From contig MLPZ01000003.1 of assembly GCA_001885315.1 (NCBI GenBank), positions 147,164 to 211,163 on the forward strand: a stretch of 64,000 nt of DNA, given 5' to 3'. The stretch is from Treponema sp. CETP13 (GTDB lineage: Bacteria > Spirochaetota > Spirochaetia > Treponematales > Treponemataceae). A program made the translations under genes and the position numbers. This document shows positions 8,824-17,382 of the stretch, piece by piece (within the stretch, counting starts at the first letter, position 1; each line of letters opens with the position of its first letter). Under the pieces are notes generated by a model. That model was not told the DNA's origin. It searched no databases and worked only from the letters and a program-made list of their open reading frames with translations.

Positions 8824-11262
8824 TTAATCTCTTAACTCTGCTCCTGTCATCTTAGATAAAATTTTAATAATTGTATCCATTTTTTTGCTAATTTGCTTTG
8901 AAGTCAAGGTTCCTTCATCAGAACCAAATCGAACTCGCAATACTATCGATTTTTTACCTTTTGGAACCTGTTTACCACGATATTCTTCGATAAATTCAAG
9001 TTCATTAACTTTTTTACCTATAAGTTTTTTTATAGTTTGCCAGCTAACGTCTTCGTTTACTAAAAGCGATAAATCTTGTTCTACCAAAGGGAATAATGGC
9101 AAATGTTTAAATGTATTATCTCGTGAGGCAAAAGGAATTAATTTATCACGATTTAATTCAAACATTGCGACAGCGCAGTGTTTAATATCAGCTTCTTTCA
9201 TTGTTACAGCAGATAACAGCGCCATAGATCCGATTACTTCATTATTTTGCACAATGTTTAGATACACCTTATTATCTGCCCAAGAAGGTTTGGCGGAATT
9301 TGGTTCCGTGGAAGTAACTTGTTCTAAGCTAAACTCTTGCATATGACAATAACGTGACATCGATTCTAGAACACCCTTTAAATCAAAGAAAATCTGTTCA
9401 GCATCTTTTCCAACAATACACCCTGCAATAAATTGTCGCTGAAGTGGAAGTGTCTCTTCCTGACAAGAAGGATGCATCTCGCCTTTTTCGTATACTTGTG
9501 CAGTTTCGAATATTTTGAATGAATCAAAATAACGACGATTTTTTTGTACTGCTTCTAAGAGTCCTGGAACTAATGAAAATCTTAAATTTGCTAATTCAGG
9601 AGACGGCGGAGTTGCTAATCTAACAGCTTTTTTTGCATCTAATCCAGAAGCTTTTATAAATTGATCATTAATCCAAGGATAGGTAAATACTTCTGTAAAT
9701 CCACAACGAAAAGCAAGAAATTCGCGTATTCTGCGCTCTAACATTACCTTTGGTTGTTTTACTGCCTTTGAAATAACTCCTGTCAATGGCATTTTTTCAA
9801 AATTTTCGTATCCATACAGACGGGCAACTTCTTCTAAAATATCGGCAGGCAAAGAAACATCACCTGTAGATCGCCAAATAGGAGCAATACAATGATAGGA
9901 GTCACCTTGTTCTGTAATTGTAAAACCAAGACCTTGCATACTATGTAAGATATCTTGATAGGTTAATTTTCGGCCAAGGCGTGTATTTAGATAGTTTTTA
10001 TCAACATCAATAACAGCTGGAACTGTTGGTTTTGGACAATTATCTCCAAAAGCCACAAGTTTACATTCTGGATACAACTGCTCAAAAAGTTTTATTCCTA
10101 AAGATAAGCCTTGGTCTACGCGAGCTGTATCTATTGCTTTTTCGTAACGGTTTGAGGCTTCTGTACGTGTATCATACGCTTTAGAAGTTTTCCTGATAGT
10201 TTGAGCATCAAAGGTGGCAACTTCTAGAACAACACTAGTTGTGGTCTCTAAGATTGAATCTTTTTTACCACCTTTAACACCTGCCAAAGCCAGTGAAGAT
10301 TCATGATCAGCAATAACCAAATCAGAAGAAGACAACTCGAGTTCTTTATCATCGAGCAAAAGAAGTTTTTCATTTTCTTTGGCACGTCTGACTATAATTC
10401 CATCTTTAACGTGAGTTCTATCAAACGCGTGTGTAGGTTGTCCCACAGCAAGCATTATATAATTAGTAATATCTACAAGTTTATTAATTGGTCTCTGTCC
10501 TGCACGGAACAAGGCAGATTGCATCCAAAGAGGAGCTGCCTCATTCTTAACATTCTCTATAACAAGGCCAGCATAACGCATACATGCATCAGAGTCTTTT
10601 ATTTCTATAGGAAATTTTGGTAATTTCGGATCAATCTTAGATGCAGAAAGAGGTTTTAACTCTGTTTTATAAATTGCAGAAAGCTCTCGAGCTATACCAT
10701 AATGACCCCAAAGATCTGGTCGGTTTGTCATTGATTTATTGTCTATTTCTAAAACATAATCATTAAATCCCATAACTTGAGCTATAGAATCTCCTGCTTT
10801 GCAATCAATATTAGATAAATCAACAATAGAATCTTCATCCGGCATAGGAAAAAAATCTTTAAGAAAAACTTCTTCTGAAGCACAAATCATTCCATATGAT
10901 TCTACCCCACGCATCTTTGTTTTTTTGATTTTTACCGGTTCGCCTTCACCGTGCCAGACAACCTCAGATCCTATTTTAGAAACAATAACTTTCATTCCAA
11001 CTGCAAGGTTTGAACCACCACATACAATTTGGATATCTTCATCTTCGCCTATGTTTACCTGACATACACGCAGTTTGTCAGCATCCGGATGATCTTTTAC
11101 TTCAGTTATTTCTCCAACGCATATATCATGAAACTTTGCACTAAAATCGATTATTTGTTCTACTTCTACGGTGCGCATAGTTAGATCATACGCAAGTTTT
11201 TCCATTGTAAGATCTTTAGGCAATTCTACATATTCTTTAAGCCAATTTACTGATAAAAACAT
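8824..11262 (-). CDS. pheT: Phenylalanyl-tRNA synthetase beta subunit
   Basis: The 812-residue protein charges tRNA-Phe together with PheS as an alpha2-beta2 complex. Domains in order are an N-terminal EMAP-II-like tRNA-binding domain (about residues 40-155), the B3/B4 editing domain (about 210-370), B5 (about 405-475), a catalytic-like domain, and the C-terminal ferredoxin-fold anticodon-binding domain (about 720-812). Length is normal for the long bacterial form. It follows pheS with a 10-base gap containing a good SD (GGGAGAG), so the pair is translated from one mRNA. Confidence 0.97.
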   Translation of the reverse strand: MFLSVNWLKEYVELPKDLTMEKLAYDLTMRTVEVEQIIDFSAKFHDICVGEITEVKDHPDADKLRVCQVNIGEDEDIQIVCGGSNLAVGMKVIVSKIGSEVVWHGEGEPVKIKKTKMRGVESYGMICASEEVFLKDFFPMPDEDSIVDLSNIDCKAGDSIAQVMGFNDYVLEIDNKSMTNRPDLWGHYGIARELSAIYKTELKPLSASKIDPKLPKFPIEIKDSDACMRYAGLVIENVKNEAAPLWMQSALFRAGQRPINKLVDITNYIMLAVGQPTHAFDRTHVKDGIIVRRAKENEKLLLLDDKELELSSSDLVIADHESSLALAGVKGGKKDSILETTTSVVLEVATFDAQTIRKTSKAYDTRTEASNRYEKAIDTARVDQGLSLGIKLFEQLYPECKLVAFGDNCPKPTVPAVIDVDKNYLNTRLGRKLTYQDILHSMQGLGFTITEQGDSYHCIAPIWRSTGDVSLPADILEEVARLYGYENFEKMPLTGVISKAVKQPKVMLERRIREFLAFRCGFTEVFTYPWINDQFIKASGLDAKKAVRLATPPSPELANLRFSLVPGLLEAVQKNRRYFDSFKIFETAQVYEKGEMHPSCQEETLPLQRQFIAGCIVGKDAEQIFFDLKGVLESMSRYCHMQEFSLEQVTSTEPNSAKPSWADNKVYLNIVQNNEVIGSMALLSAVTMKEADIKHCAVAMFELNRDKLIPFASRDNTFKHLPLFPLVEQDLSLLVNEDVSWQTIKKLIGKKVNELEFIEEYRGKQVPKGKKSIVLRVRFGSDEGTLTSKQISKKMDTIIKILSKMTGAELRD

Positions 11263-11272
11263 TTTTCTCTCC

Positions 11273-12310
11273 CTACTTAAACTGATTTAAGAACCGCAAA
11301 TCGGCACTATGAAATAAACGTACATCATCAACGCCGTAACGCATCATAACAAGGCGATCGAGTCCAATGTTTATATAGAAACCTGACCAAACCGAAGAAT
11401 CAAGGCCTGCTGCTTTTAACACATTTGGATGAGGAATACCCCCTGGCATAACTTCTATCCAGCCTACATTTTTACAAACGCTACAGCCTTTTCCACCACA
11501 AATAAGGCATTCCATATCAATTTCAAATCCAGGTTCTACAAAAGGAAAAAAACCAGAACGCATTCGAACATTTACATGACGACCAAAAACTTTTTCTAAA
11601 ATTGTTTCTATTAATACTTTACCTGCAGCAAAAGATAAATCTTTTTCTACTATAAGAGCCTCGTACTGAAAAAAAGCTCGTTCATGATGAGAGTCAGTTG
11701 TTTCGTTTCGATAGACAGGTCCTGGATATACAAAACGAGCAGGAGCTCCGTGTTTTTGTAAATACCGAACAGAACCACCTGTTAAGTGAGGTCGTAAAGC
11801 TAATCGCTCATTTCCTCGTTTATTTTCAGTTCCCTCTATCCAATAGGTATCCATCGTTTCACGAGCAGGATGCTCAGGAGGAAAATTTAAGTTATCAAAT
11901 GCAAATTTTTCAGAAGAAATATCATCTTCACTATACACTTCAAAGCCCATTGACATAAAAGCATCGTTTAAGTCATAACACATTTGTGTAATTGGATGTA
12001 AACATCCTTGTTGAACAGGGATGCCCGGACGAGTTAAATCAACTTCACCCTCAACACCACTTTTGCTAGCAATAATCTCATTTTGTCTGTGCTCTATAAG
12101 ATCTGCAAAAGCATTTTTTATCTCGTTGGCTTTTTGTCCTACTGGTCTGCGCATTTCTGGCGCTAAACTACCAAGACCTTTAAGCATAGCGGTAAGCTGG
12201 CCTTTTTTCCCAACCAACTGTTGTCGTACTTCTTGCAACTTTTCTTCACTTGTTGCTGCTTTTATTTTTTCAAGCCCTTCTTTATGCAAAGCTTCCAATT
12301 TATCAAGCAT
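11273..12310 (-). CDS. pheS: Phenylalanyl-tRNA synthetase alpha subunit
   Basis: The 345-residue catalytic subunit has an N-terminal coiled coil (residues 1-90) that binds tRNA, then the class II core. Motif 2 lies in the YRNETTDSHHERAFFQYE segment, and motif 3 is GLDRLVMMRYGVDDVR near the C-terminus. It carries the usual FFPFVEPGFEIDMEC stretch, then a CxxC...CxxC-like insertion (CLICGGKGCSVC). SD is AGGAG six bases before the ATG. The promoter TTGAAA-17-TATAAT lies upstream. No T-box or Phe-rich leader peptide is visible. Confidence 0.97.
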   Translation of the reverse strand: MLDKLEALHKEGLEKIKAATSEEKLQEVRQQLVGKKGQLTAMLKGLGSLAPEMRRPVGQKANEIKNAFADLIEHRQNEIIASKSGVEGEVDLTRPGIPVQQGCLHPITQMCYDLNDAFMSMGFEVYSEDDISSEKFAFDNLNFPPEHPARETMDTYWIEGTENKRGNERLALRPHLTGGSVRYLQKHGAPARFVYPGPVYRNETTDSHHERAFFQYEALIVEKDLSFAAGKVLIETILEKVFGRHVNVRMRSGFFPFVEPGFEIDMECLICGGKGCSVCKNVGWIEVMPGGIPHPNVLKAAGLDSSVWSGFYINIGLDRLVMMRYGVDDVRLFHSADLRFLNQFK

Positions 12311-12344
12311 GTATTTCTCCTAAACTTTCGAACACGATTTATTT

Positions 12345-12373
12345 ATTATATTAGTATCTGTTATGAATTTCAA
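12345..12373 (-). promoter_or_regulatory. Promoter of pheS-pheT
   Basis: On the minus strand TTGAAA (12373-12368) and a perfect TATAAT (12350-12345) are 17 bases apart, giving a leader of about 28 nt before pheS. Confidence 0.75.
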
Positions 12374-12377
12374 TAAT

Positions 12378-12406
12378 AGACTTTTAATCAACAAAGTCTT
12401 TTTTTT
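12378..12406 (+). terminator. Orphan rho-independent terminator
   Basis: AGACTTT (12378-12384) pairs with AAAGTCT (12393-12399) around an 8-base loop and is followed by eight T. It is oriented for the plus strand, where no upstream gene exists: pheS lies on the other strand. Confidence 0.65.
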
Positions 12407-12460
12407 AACGCTTTTACTCTGAAAACAATTACCCAAGAATTTGAAAACGTATTTAACTCC

Positions 12461-12489
12461 TTGAAAATTTACTTTATGCCATTTATACT
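12461..12489 (+). promoter_or_regulatory. Promoter of the ThyX-like gene (leaderless)
   Basis: TTGAAA (12461-12466), a 17-base spacer and TATACT (12484-12489) lie seven bases before the ATG at 12497. The TTG at 12461 is therefore better read as the -35 box than as a start codon. Confidence 0.65.
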
Positions 12490-12496
12490 CTCGATT

Positions 12497-13129
12497 ATGA
12501 TTATTTTAGAAAAAACACAAGTTATGAACTTTGAAAACGCAATGCGTGGAGCCAGAAACCCAATGAATAGTTGGAACAGAACAGACTCCAAAACAAATAT
12601 AGATGGAACGTTTACTTTTGGAAAAAATGATTTAGACTTAGCAAAAAGACTTTGCAAATCGGGCAGCGATCACCGAAAATTTATTCGTCAAATTTTTATT
12701 TCTGTTGATATCACAGCTCCTCTGTATTGGTGGAAGGAATTTGATACCTATAAAATTGCAACCGTTGCAAACTCAACAAGCACTATGCATAAAATTCACA
12801 GTAAACCATTTTCTCTCGATGACTTTAGTACAGATCATATGCTTCCTCAAGCTCTAGAATCTATGAAAAGAACTATTGCAGATTTAGAAAAACTTCGACT
12901 AGAATATATGAAAGATACTGTAGGAAATCGCAATAAAGATCTTTGGTATTCTATGATTCAATTATTACCTTCTAGTTATAATCAAAAAAGAACTGTCACT
13001 ATGAATTACGAAAATGTGCACAATATGTATTTTTCTAGACGAGCACATAAACTCATGGAATGGCATACATATTGTGACTGGATATTAAAATTGCCTTATT
13101 TTAAAGATTTTTTTGAAATAGAATCATAA
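12497..13129 (+). CDS. ThyX-fold-like protein of unknown function
   Basis: I read this as a 210-residue protein. The spacing of the segments EFDTYK, NSTSTMH and SYNQKRTVTMNYENV resembles families related to FAD-dependent thymidylate synthase that are common in anaerobes and phages. The catalytic RHRxxS motif of true ThyX is absent, so thymidylate synthase activity should not be assumed. The C-terminus (RAHKLMEWHTYCDWI) is the most family-like part. The longest open frame starts at a TTG at 12461, but that TTG is the -35 box of a promoter whose -10 ends seven bases before the ATG at 12497, so I chose 12497. The gene ends one base from the convergent yhhQ gene. Confidence 0.7.
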   Translation: MIILEKTQVMNFENAMRGARNPMNSWNRTDSKTNIDGTFTFGKNDLDLAKRLCKSGSDHRKFIRQIFISVDITAPLYWWKEFDTYKIATVANSTSTMHKIHSKPFSLDDFSTDHMLPQALESMKRTIADLEKLRLEYMKDTVGNRNKDLWYSMIQLLPSSYNQKRTVTMNYENVHNMYFSRRAHKLMEWHTYCDWILKLPYFKDFFEIES

Positions 13130-13130
13130 T

Positions 13131-13850
13131 CTAGAAAGAATTTTTTTCTGTTCCAGCTATTTTACTTACATACATTTTTCGAGCTAAATAGACAAAAGGG
13201 GTGTCACACAAACTTGTAACTATGTAAATCACATAGGTTGCAAGTGTTATTGACCAAACAGTTTTTACATCATACACCCCGCCAAAGGCTCCCCAAGTAA
13301 AAATTAACGTATTAATTAATTGAGAAATGAGTGTGGAGCCATTGTTTCGTAGCCATAAAAATTTGCTCGAACTTCCTGATTTTTCTTTAGTAAAATTCCA
13401 CCATTTATGATATGCCCAGACATCGAAAGATTCAGATATTGCGTAAGCTACAAGACCTGCAATCATGACTCGCGGTGTATTAGAAAAAATAGTTTGCATA
13501 GATGGCATTGCAAAATCATTTGAACTTGGTACATATTGTAGCCAATACTGGCTTAGAATAATAAAGACAACAGAAGTTATACAACCGACTTTTACCGCCC
13601 GTCCAGCTTCTTTTTTACCATATATTTCACTTAAAATATCGGTAACCAAAAAACTTGAAGCAAAAAGAACATTGCCCAAAGTTTGTTCAACACCAAACGC
13701 TACTATTAGTATAAGCACTTCGATATTTGCTGTTATGGTAGCAATGACTGTCCAAGTAAACAGTCCCAATTTTCCGATAAGACGGAAAAGAACAAGAACG
13801 CCACCGTAACATACGAATAGCGACATTATGAGTAGTAACTCATTTTTCAT
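13131..13850 (-). CDS. yhhQ: Queuosine precursor transporter, YhhQ/VUT family
   Basis: The 239-residue membrane protein has about six hydrophobic segments and the family hallmark ASSFLVTDILSEIYGKKEAG near residue 85, which marks the YhhQ (VUT) transporters. These take up preQ0/preQ1 or queuine for tRNA modification. A typical C-terminal helix pair follows (NTLIFTWGAFGGVYD). SD AAGGAAG precedes the ATG. No preQ1 riboswitch is recognisable upstream, where a tandem hairpin repeat occupies the gap to the purine permease gene. Confidence 0.88.
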   Translation of the reverse strand: MKNELLLIMSLFVCYGGVLVLFRLIGKLGLFTWTVIATITANIEVLILIVAFGVEQTLGNVLFASSFLVTDILSEIYGKKEAGRAVKVGCITSVVFIILSQYWLQYVPSSNDFAMPSMQTIFSNTPRVMIAGLVAYAISESFDVWAYHKWWNFTKEKSGSSSKFLWLRNNGSTLISQLINTLIFTWGAFGGVYDVKTVWSITLATYVIYIVTSLCDTPFVYLARKMYVSKIAGTEKNSF

Positions 13851-13890
13851 CTAACACTTCCTTAGTTTTGTTTAAAGTCAGGCGGATCTC

Positions 13891-14044
13891 GAACTGACTT
13901 ATTTTTTTTATCTGTGTGACAGTTTGTTTGCAAACTGTCGTGGAAGTTGCAACGCAACTTCCACAGAACTGACTTATTTTTTTATCTGCGTGACAGTTTG
14001 TTTACAAACTGTCGTGGAAGTTGCAACGCAACTTCCACAGAACT
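13891..14044. repeat. Tandem double-hairpin repeat (two units)
   Basis: Two nearly identical units (13891-13965, 75 bp; 13966-14039, 74 bp) are followed by the first five bases of a third. Each unit holds two perfect hairpins: GACAGTTTG/CAAACTGTC with a 4-base loop, and GTGGAAGTTG/CAACTTCCAC with a 5-base loop. Each also has a T-run of seven or eight. The units differ by one T and in the loop or linker bases. They lie between yhhQ and the permease gene, both on the minus strand. No coding capacity is evident. Confidence 0.9.
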
Positions 14045-14061
14045 CTCTCTTTTATATATTT

Positions 14062-15351
14062 TTATGCAAAGATAATGCGTAAAATAAAGATTACAAAGAG
14101 AACCCATGTAATAACAGGAATTTGTTTTGCCTTTTTAGTAAAGACTTTCATCACAACGTACGTAATAATTCCCCATACGATACCTTCTGCAATTGAATAT
14201 GCAAGTGGCATCATAATAATTGCCATAAAAGCAGGAATTCCTTCTGTAGGATCTTTAAAATCTATATCTATAACAGCTTGCATCATAAAGAATCCAACAA
14301 GGATTAATGCTGGAGCTGTAGCAGCACCTGGTATAAGTAAAAAGATAGGGCTTAGAACAAGTGCAAGTAAAAACATAACACCGGTTGTAAGAGATGTAAG
14401 ACCGGTACGACCACCAGCAGCAACACCTGCAGAACTTTCGACATATGTTGTTACAGTTGAAGTACCTAAACAAGCACCAGCAACAGTACCAATAGCATCT
14501 GAAAGTAGAGCTTGTTTTACCCGTGGGATATCACCGTTTTTGTCTTCTAAATGTGCTTCGTGAGAAACACCTACTAAAGTACCAACAGTATCAAAAATAT
14601 CTACAAAAAAGAATGTAAAGAATACGGTAAAAAATTGTAATGTAAAAATATGACTAAAATCAAAATGAAACCATAAAGGAGCTGAAGGAGCAGCAAAAGG
14701 AGCCCAGTTTTCTGGAATTGTTGTTACACCAAAAGGAATACCAATAATAGTTGTTACAAGAATACCAATAAGAATAGATCCAGGGACTTTTAATGCATAT
14801 AAAACAGCAGTAATAGCAAGACCCAAAAGCGCTACTAAAGCAGTTCCAGAATTAACAGTTCCAAGAGAAACAACAGTTGCATCATTTGCAACAATAATTC
14901 CAGCCCCTTGTAAACCAATAAAAGCTATAAATAAACCAATACCTACGGCAACAGCTTTTTTGAGATTTTCTGGAATAGCCTTTATAATTGCTTCTCTAAC
15001 ATTAAAGAAAGACAAGATAATAAATACAATACCTTCAACAAATACAGCTGTTAAAGCCATTTCTATACTGGCACCCATACCAAGCACAACAGTAAACGCA
15101 AAAAAAGCATTTAGTCCCATACCTGGAGCCAAAGCAAAAGGTAAGTTTGCACTAAATGCCATTACTAATGTAGCTATTGCAGCAGAGAGTGCTGTCGCTG
15201 TAAATACACTGCTAGCATTCATTCCGGCTGCACTAAGAAGCCCAGGGTTAACCGCAAGTATATAAGCCATTGTTAAAAAGGTGGTAAGACCGGCAACAAT
15301 TTCTTTACGAACTGTTGTACCTCGTTCTTCAAGTTTAAATACTTTATTCAT
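14062..15351 (-). CDS. Purine (guanine/hypoxanthine/adenine) permease, AzgA-like NCS2 family
   Basis: The ~429-residue integral membrane protein, with 12-14 predicted segments, imports nucleobases for salvage. AzgA-type features are visible: GLTTFLTMAYILAVNP near the start, the APGMGLNAFFAF motif, and GTVAGACLGTSTVTTYVESS in the substrate-binding region. The open frame extends 15 codons further up. GGAGGATATT, however, places a perfect SD before the ATG at 15351, which also matches the family N-terminus (MNKVFKLEERG). No purine riboswitch is recognisable in the short upstream region. Candidate promoter hexamers TTGCCT and TACAAT are weak. Confidence 0.93.
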   Translation of the reverse strand: MNKVFKLEERGTTVRKEIVAGLTTFLTMAYILAVNPGLLSAAGMNASSVFTATALSAAIATLVMAFSANLPFALAPGMGLNAFFAFTVVLGMGASIEMALTAVFVEGIVFIILSFFNVREAIIKAIPENLKKAVAVGIGLFIAFIGLQGAGIIVANDATVVSLGTVNSGTALVALLGLAITAVLYALKVPGSILIGILVTTIIGIPFGVTTIPENWAPFAAPSAPLWFHFDFSHIFTLQFFTVFFTFFFVDIFDTVGTLVGVSHEAHLEDKNGDIPRVKQALLSDAIGTVAGACLGTSTVTTYVESSAGVAAGGRTGLTSLTTGVMFLLALVLSPIFLLIPGAATAPALILVGFFMMQAVIDIDFKDPTEGIPAFMAIIMMPLAYSIAEGIVWGIITYVVMKVFTKKAKQIPVITWVLFVIFILRIIFA

Positions 15352-15452
15352 AATATCCTCCGTAAGAATTATTGAAAAAAGCATTGTATCACTCAAAAGT
15401 CATAATAGGCAATACTTGCAATAAAAAAAATTAAAACTGCAAATATTACTAC

Positions 15453-17309
15453 TTAAATCTTAAACCCACTCACTTTTTCTCCTAATTCATTTACACTTTC
15501 CCTATTTTTATTAGAGACTTTTATCGTATTTTTAAGAGCAAGATCTACATTTTCTGCACCCTGATTAATTTTAAGCATAGCTACATTAATTTTATTGGTA
15601 ACTTTGTTAAGAGTATCCATTTGATCTACTATTTTTTTACTACCAGAAAGCATTTCTACAGAACTGTCGTGAACAGAAATAGTAATATCATTAATGGTTT
15701 GCATAGCTGTCAGTACCTGGCCACTACCTGCAGATTGCTCATCCATTGCTGATTTTATGACATCCTCTTGATTTTTTACATTGTTCGAAAGTTCGAATAT
15801 AGTATCAAATTGATTTTGCACATCTTCTGTACTCTCGGAGATAGCTTTTATTGAACTTTCTAAGCCTTTTAAACTTTCCGAGATAGCTTTCCCTTGTGTA
15901 TCAGAATCTTCTGCAAGCTTTCTAATTTCATCGGCTACAACAGCAAACCCTTTTCCTGCCTCGCCTGCATGCGCCGCCTCAATTGCAGCATTCATAGCTA
16001 ATAAATTTGTCTGAGTCGCAATATTTTGTATAACTTCGGTGGCTTCTATAAGACCTGCAGAATCCTGCATAACTTTAGAAGCTATAGTTACAGACTCTTC
16101 TACTTTGTTTTTGCCTATTTCTGAAGCTTTACTTAAATTATCAACATTTGCAGTATTTTTACCAAGGATATCTGTCACAGAACGAATATTTGCTACCATT
16201 TCTTCTACTGCTGCAGAAGACTGCGAAACACTTGTAGATTGCGATTCTATTTGAGTATTTAATTGTTCTATTCTGTTTTGAATATCCATAACCGTAGAAT
16301 AAGTTTTATCAACGGCTGAAGACTGATTAACAACATCACCTTGTATTAATGATATATCATTAATTACTTCTTTAATGATACTTTCAGCATCATTTATTTC
16401 TTTTTCTAGCTTTTGGGCAACTTCTTCTGATATATTTGAAGTCTTTAAAATTTTCTTTAGTAAATCCCTATTAGAATGGATAAAAACATTAAGTTGATTT
16501 ATCAATAAACCAAATTCATCTCGTGAAACAACTTGAACATCATCCATACTAAAATCTCTATGGGCAAAAGAATCTGTTATTTCAACAGTTTCTAAAAGTC
16601 TTTCTGAAGAACTTTTTGACTGTAGATAAAAGGCTACCATTGCAAAGAAAAGTCCTACAAGCATTGTAGGGAAGGCATGAAACCACATAACTCCAAGATA
16701 AGGAGCCCCTCTAGAAGCAGAAAACGTTGCTCCCACTGTACACAGCGAGATTCCACTCGAACTAAAAAAAGCAACTATTACAGAACGAGCTACCTGATTT
16801 AACGCTATATATTCTTTTTCTAACGGAAGCCATTTTAACCATGGTTCATATTTTTTTATCCATAAAATATAGAACAACAAAGAAAGCAAAAATAAAGCCC
16901 CAAGAGCCATTACCCATATTGTTTGAATAGAAATATCAAAACCATTAGCAACAGCCGCGCTTTTTAGAGTATTAGGTAAAAAAAGCATAAGCAAAATAGG
17001 AAATCCAATGGATGCAGTAGGATATAACATTGCGCTTTTTGATGCTGTTACAAAAGTATCCTTAGTACCATCATAACTAGTAATTTTTTTTATAAAAATA
17101 GTACTAACTACAATACAAATAAGTACTGTTACAAGGACATGCAACAAATATTGCCAAGAAAAAAGAAAAGTAACAACTTGTGAAAAACTAAAAACTTTAT
17201 TATAAGAAACAAGTATCCAAAAATAAAAATGACAAGAAATATAAATAAGTAAATTTAATACCAATATAAATTTAGGCATCTTTGGAATACTCAATTTTTC
17301 GCTACTCAT
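15453..17309 (-). CDS. Methyl-accepting chemotaxis protein (first of tandem pair)
   Basis: The 618-residue receptor has about six hydrophobic segments in residues 10-230 instead of the classical two with a periplasmic sensor. A HAMP-like linker (about 230-290) and a long coiled-coil signalling domain follow. The kinase-control tip is the canonical [20 protein letters not shown] segment near residue 445. It signals to CheA/CheW and is expected in polar receptor arrays. The sensory input is probably membrane-embedded or energy-related; the ligand is unknown. SD AGGAG. It is a close paralogue of the gene upstream, 73 bases away in the same orientation, so a duplication is likely. Confidence 0.95.
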   Translation of the reverse strand: MSSEKLSIPKMPKFILVLNLLIYISCHFYFWILVSYNKVFSFSQVVTFLFSWQYLLHVLVTVLICIVVSTIFIKKITSYDGTKDTFVTASKSAMLYPTASIGFPILLMLFLPNTLKSAAVANGFDISIQTIWVMALGALFLLSLLFYILWIKKYEPWLKWLPLEKEYIALNQVARSVIVAFFSSSGISLCTVGATFSASRGAPYLGVMWFHAFPTMLVGLFFAMVAFYLQSKSSSERLLETVEITDSFAHRDFSMDDVQVVSRDEFGLLINQLNVFIHSNRDLLKKILKTSNISEEVAQKLEKEINDAESIIKEVINDISLIQGDVVNQSSAVDKTYSTVMDIQNRIEQLNTQIESQSTSVSQSSAAVEEMVANIRSVTDILGKNTANVDNLSKASEIGKNKVEESVTIASKVMQDSAGLIEATEVIQNIATQTNLLAMNAAIEAAHAGEAGKGFAVVADEIRKLAEDSDTQGKAISESLKGLESSIKAISESTEDVQNQFDTIFELSNNVKNQEDVIKSAMDEQSAGSGQVLTAMQTINDITISVHDSSVEMLSGSKKIVDQMDTLNKVTNKINVAMLKINQGAENVDLALKNTIKVSNKNRESVNELGEKVSGFKI

Positions 17310-17382
17310 AAGACACTCCTAGAGTTAGAATTAATTTATCATATAGTAGCCTTTTCTTTATTTCAAGCCTAAAAGTTAAAAA

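Noticed and set aside
12311..12360. T-box or Phe-leader attenuator before pheS
   Set aside because: The leader is only about 28 nt from a good promoter and has no T-box sequence or Phe-rich peptide.
12461..12496. TTG start codon for the ThyX-like gene
   Set aside because: The TTG is part of a -35 box with a 17-base spacer and TATACT. It has no SD, and the added residues do not resemble the family.
13851..13890. preQ1 riboswitch before yhhQ
   Set aside because: No preQ1 aptamer stem and A-rich tail pattern is visible; the region leads straight into the tandem hairpin repeat.
15352..15452. Purine riboswitch before the nucleobase permease gene
   Set aside because: The conserved purine-riboswitch loops and P1 stem cannot be found in the short upstream region.
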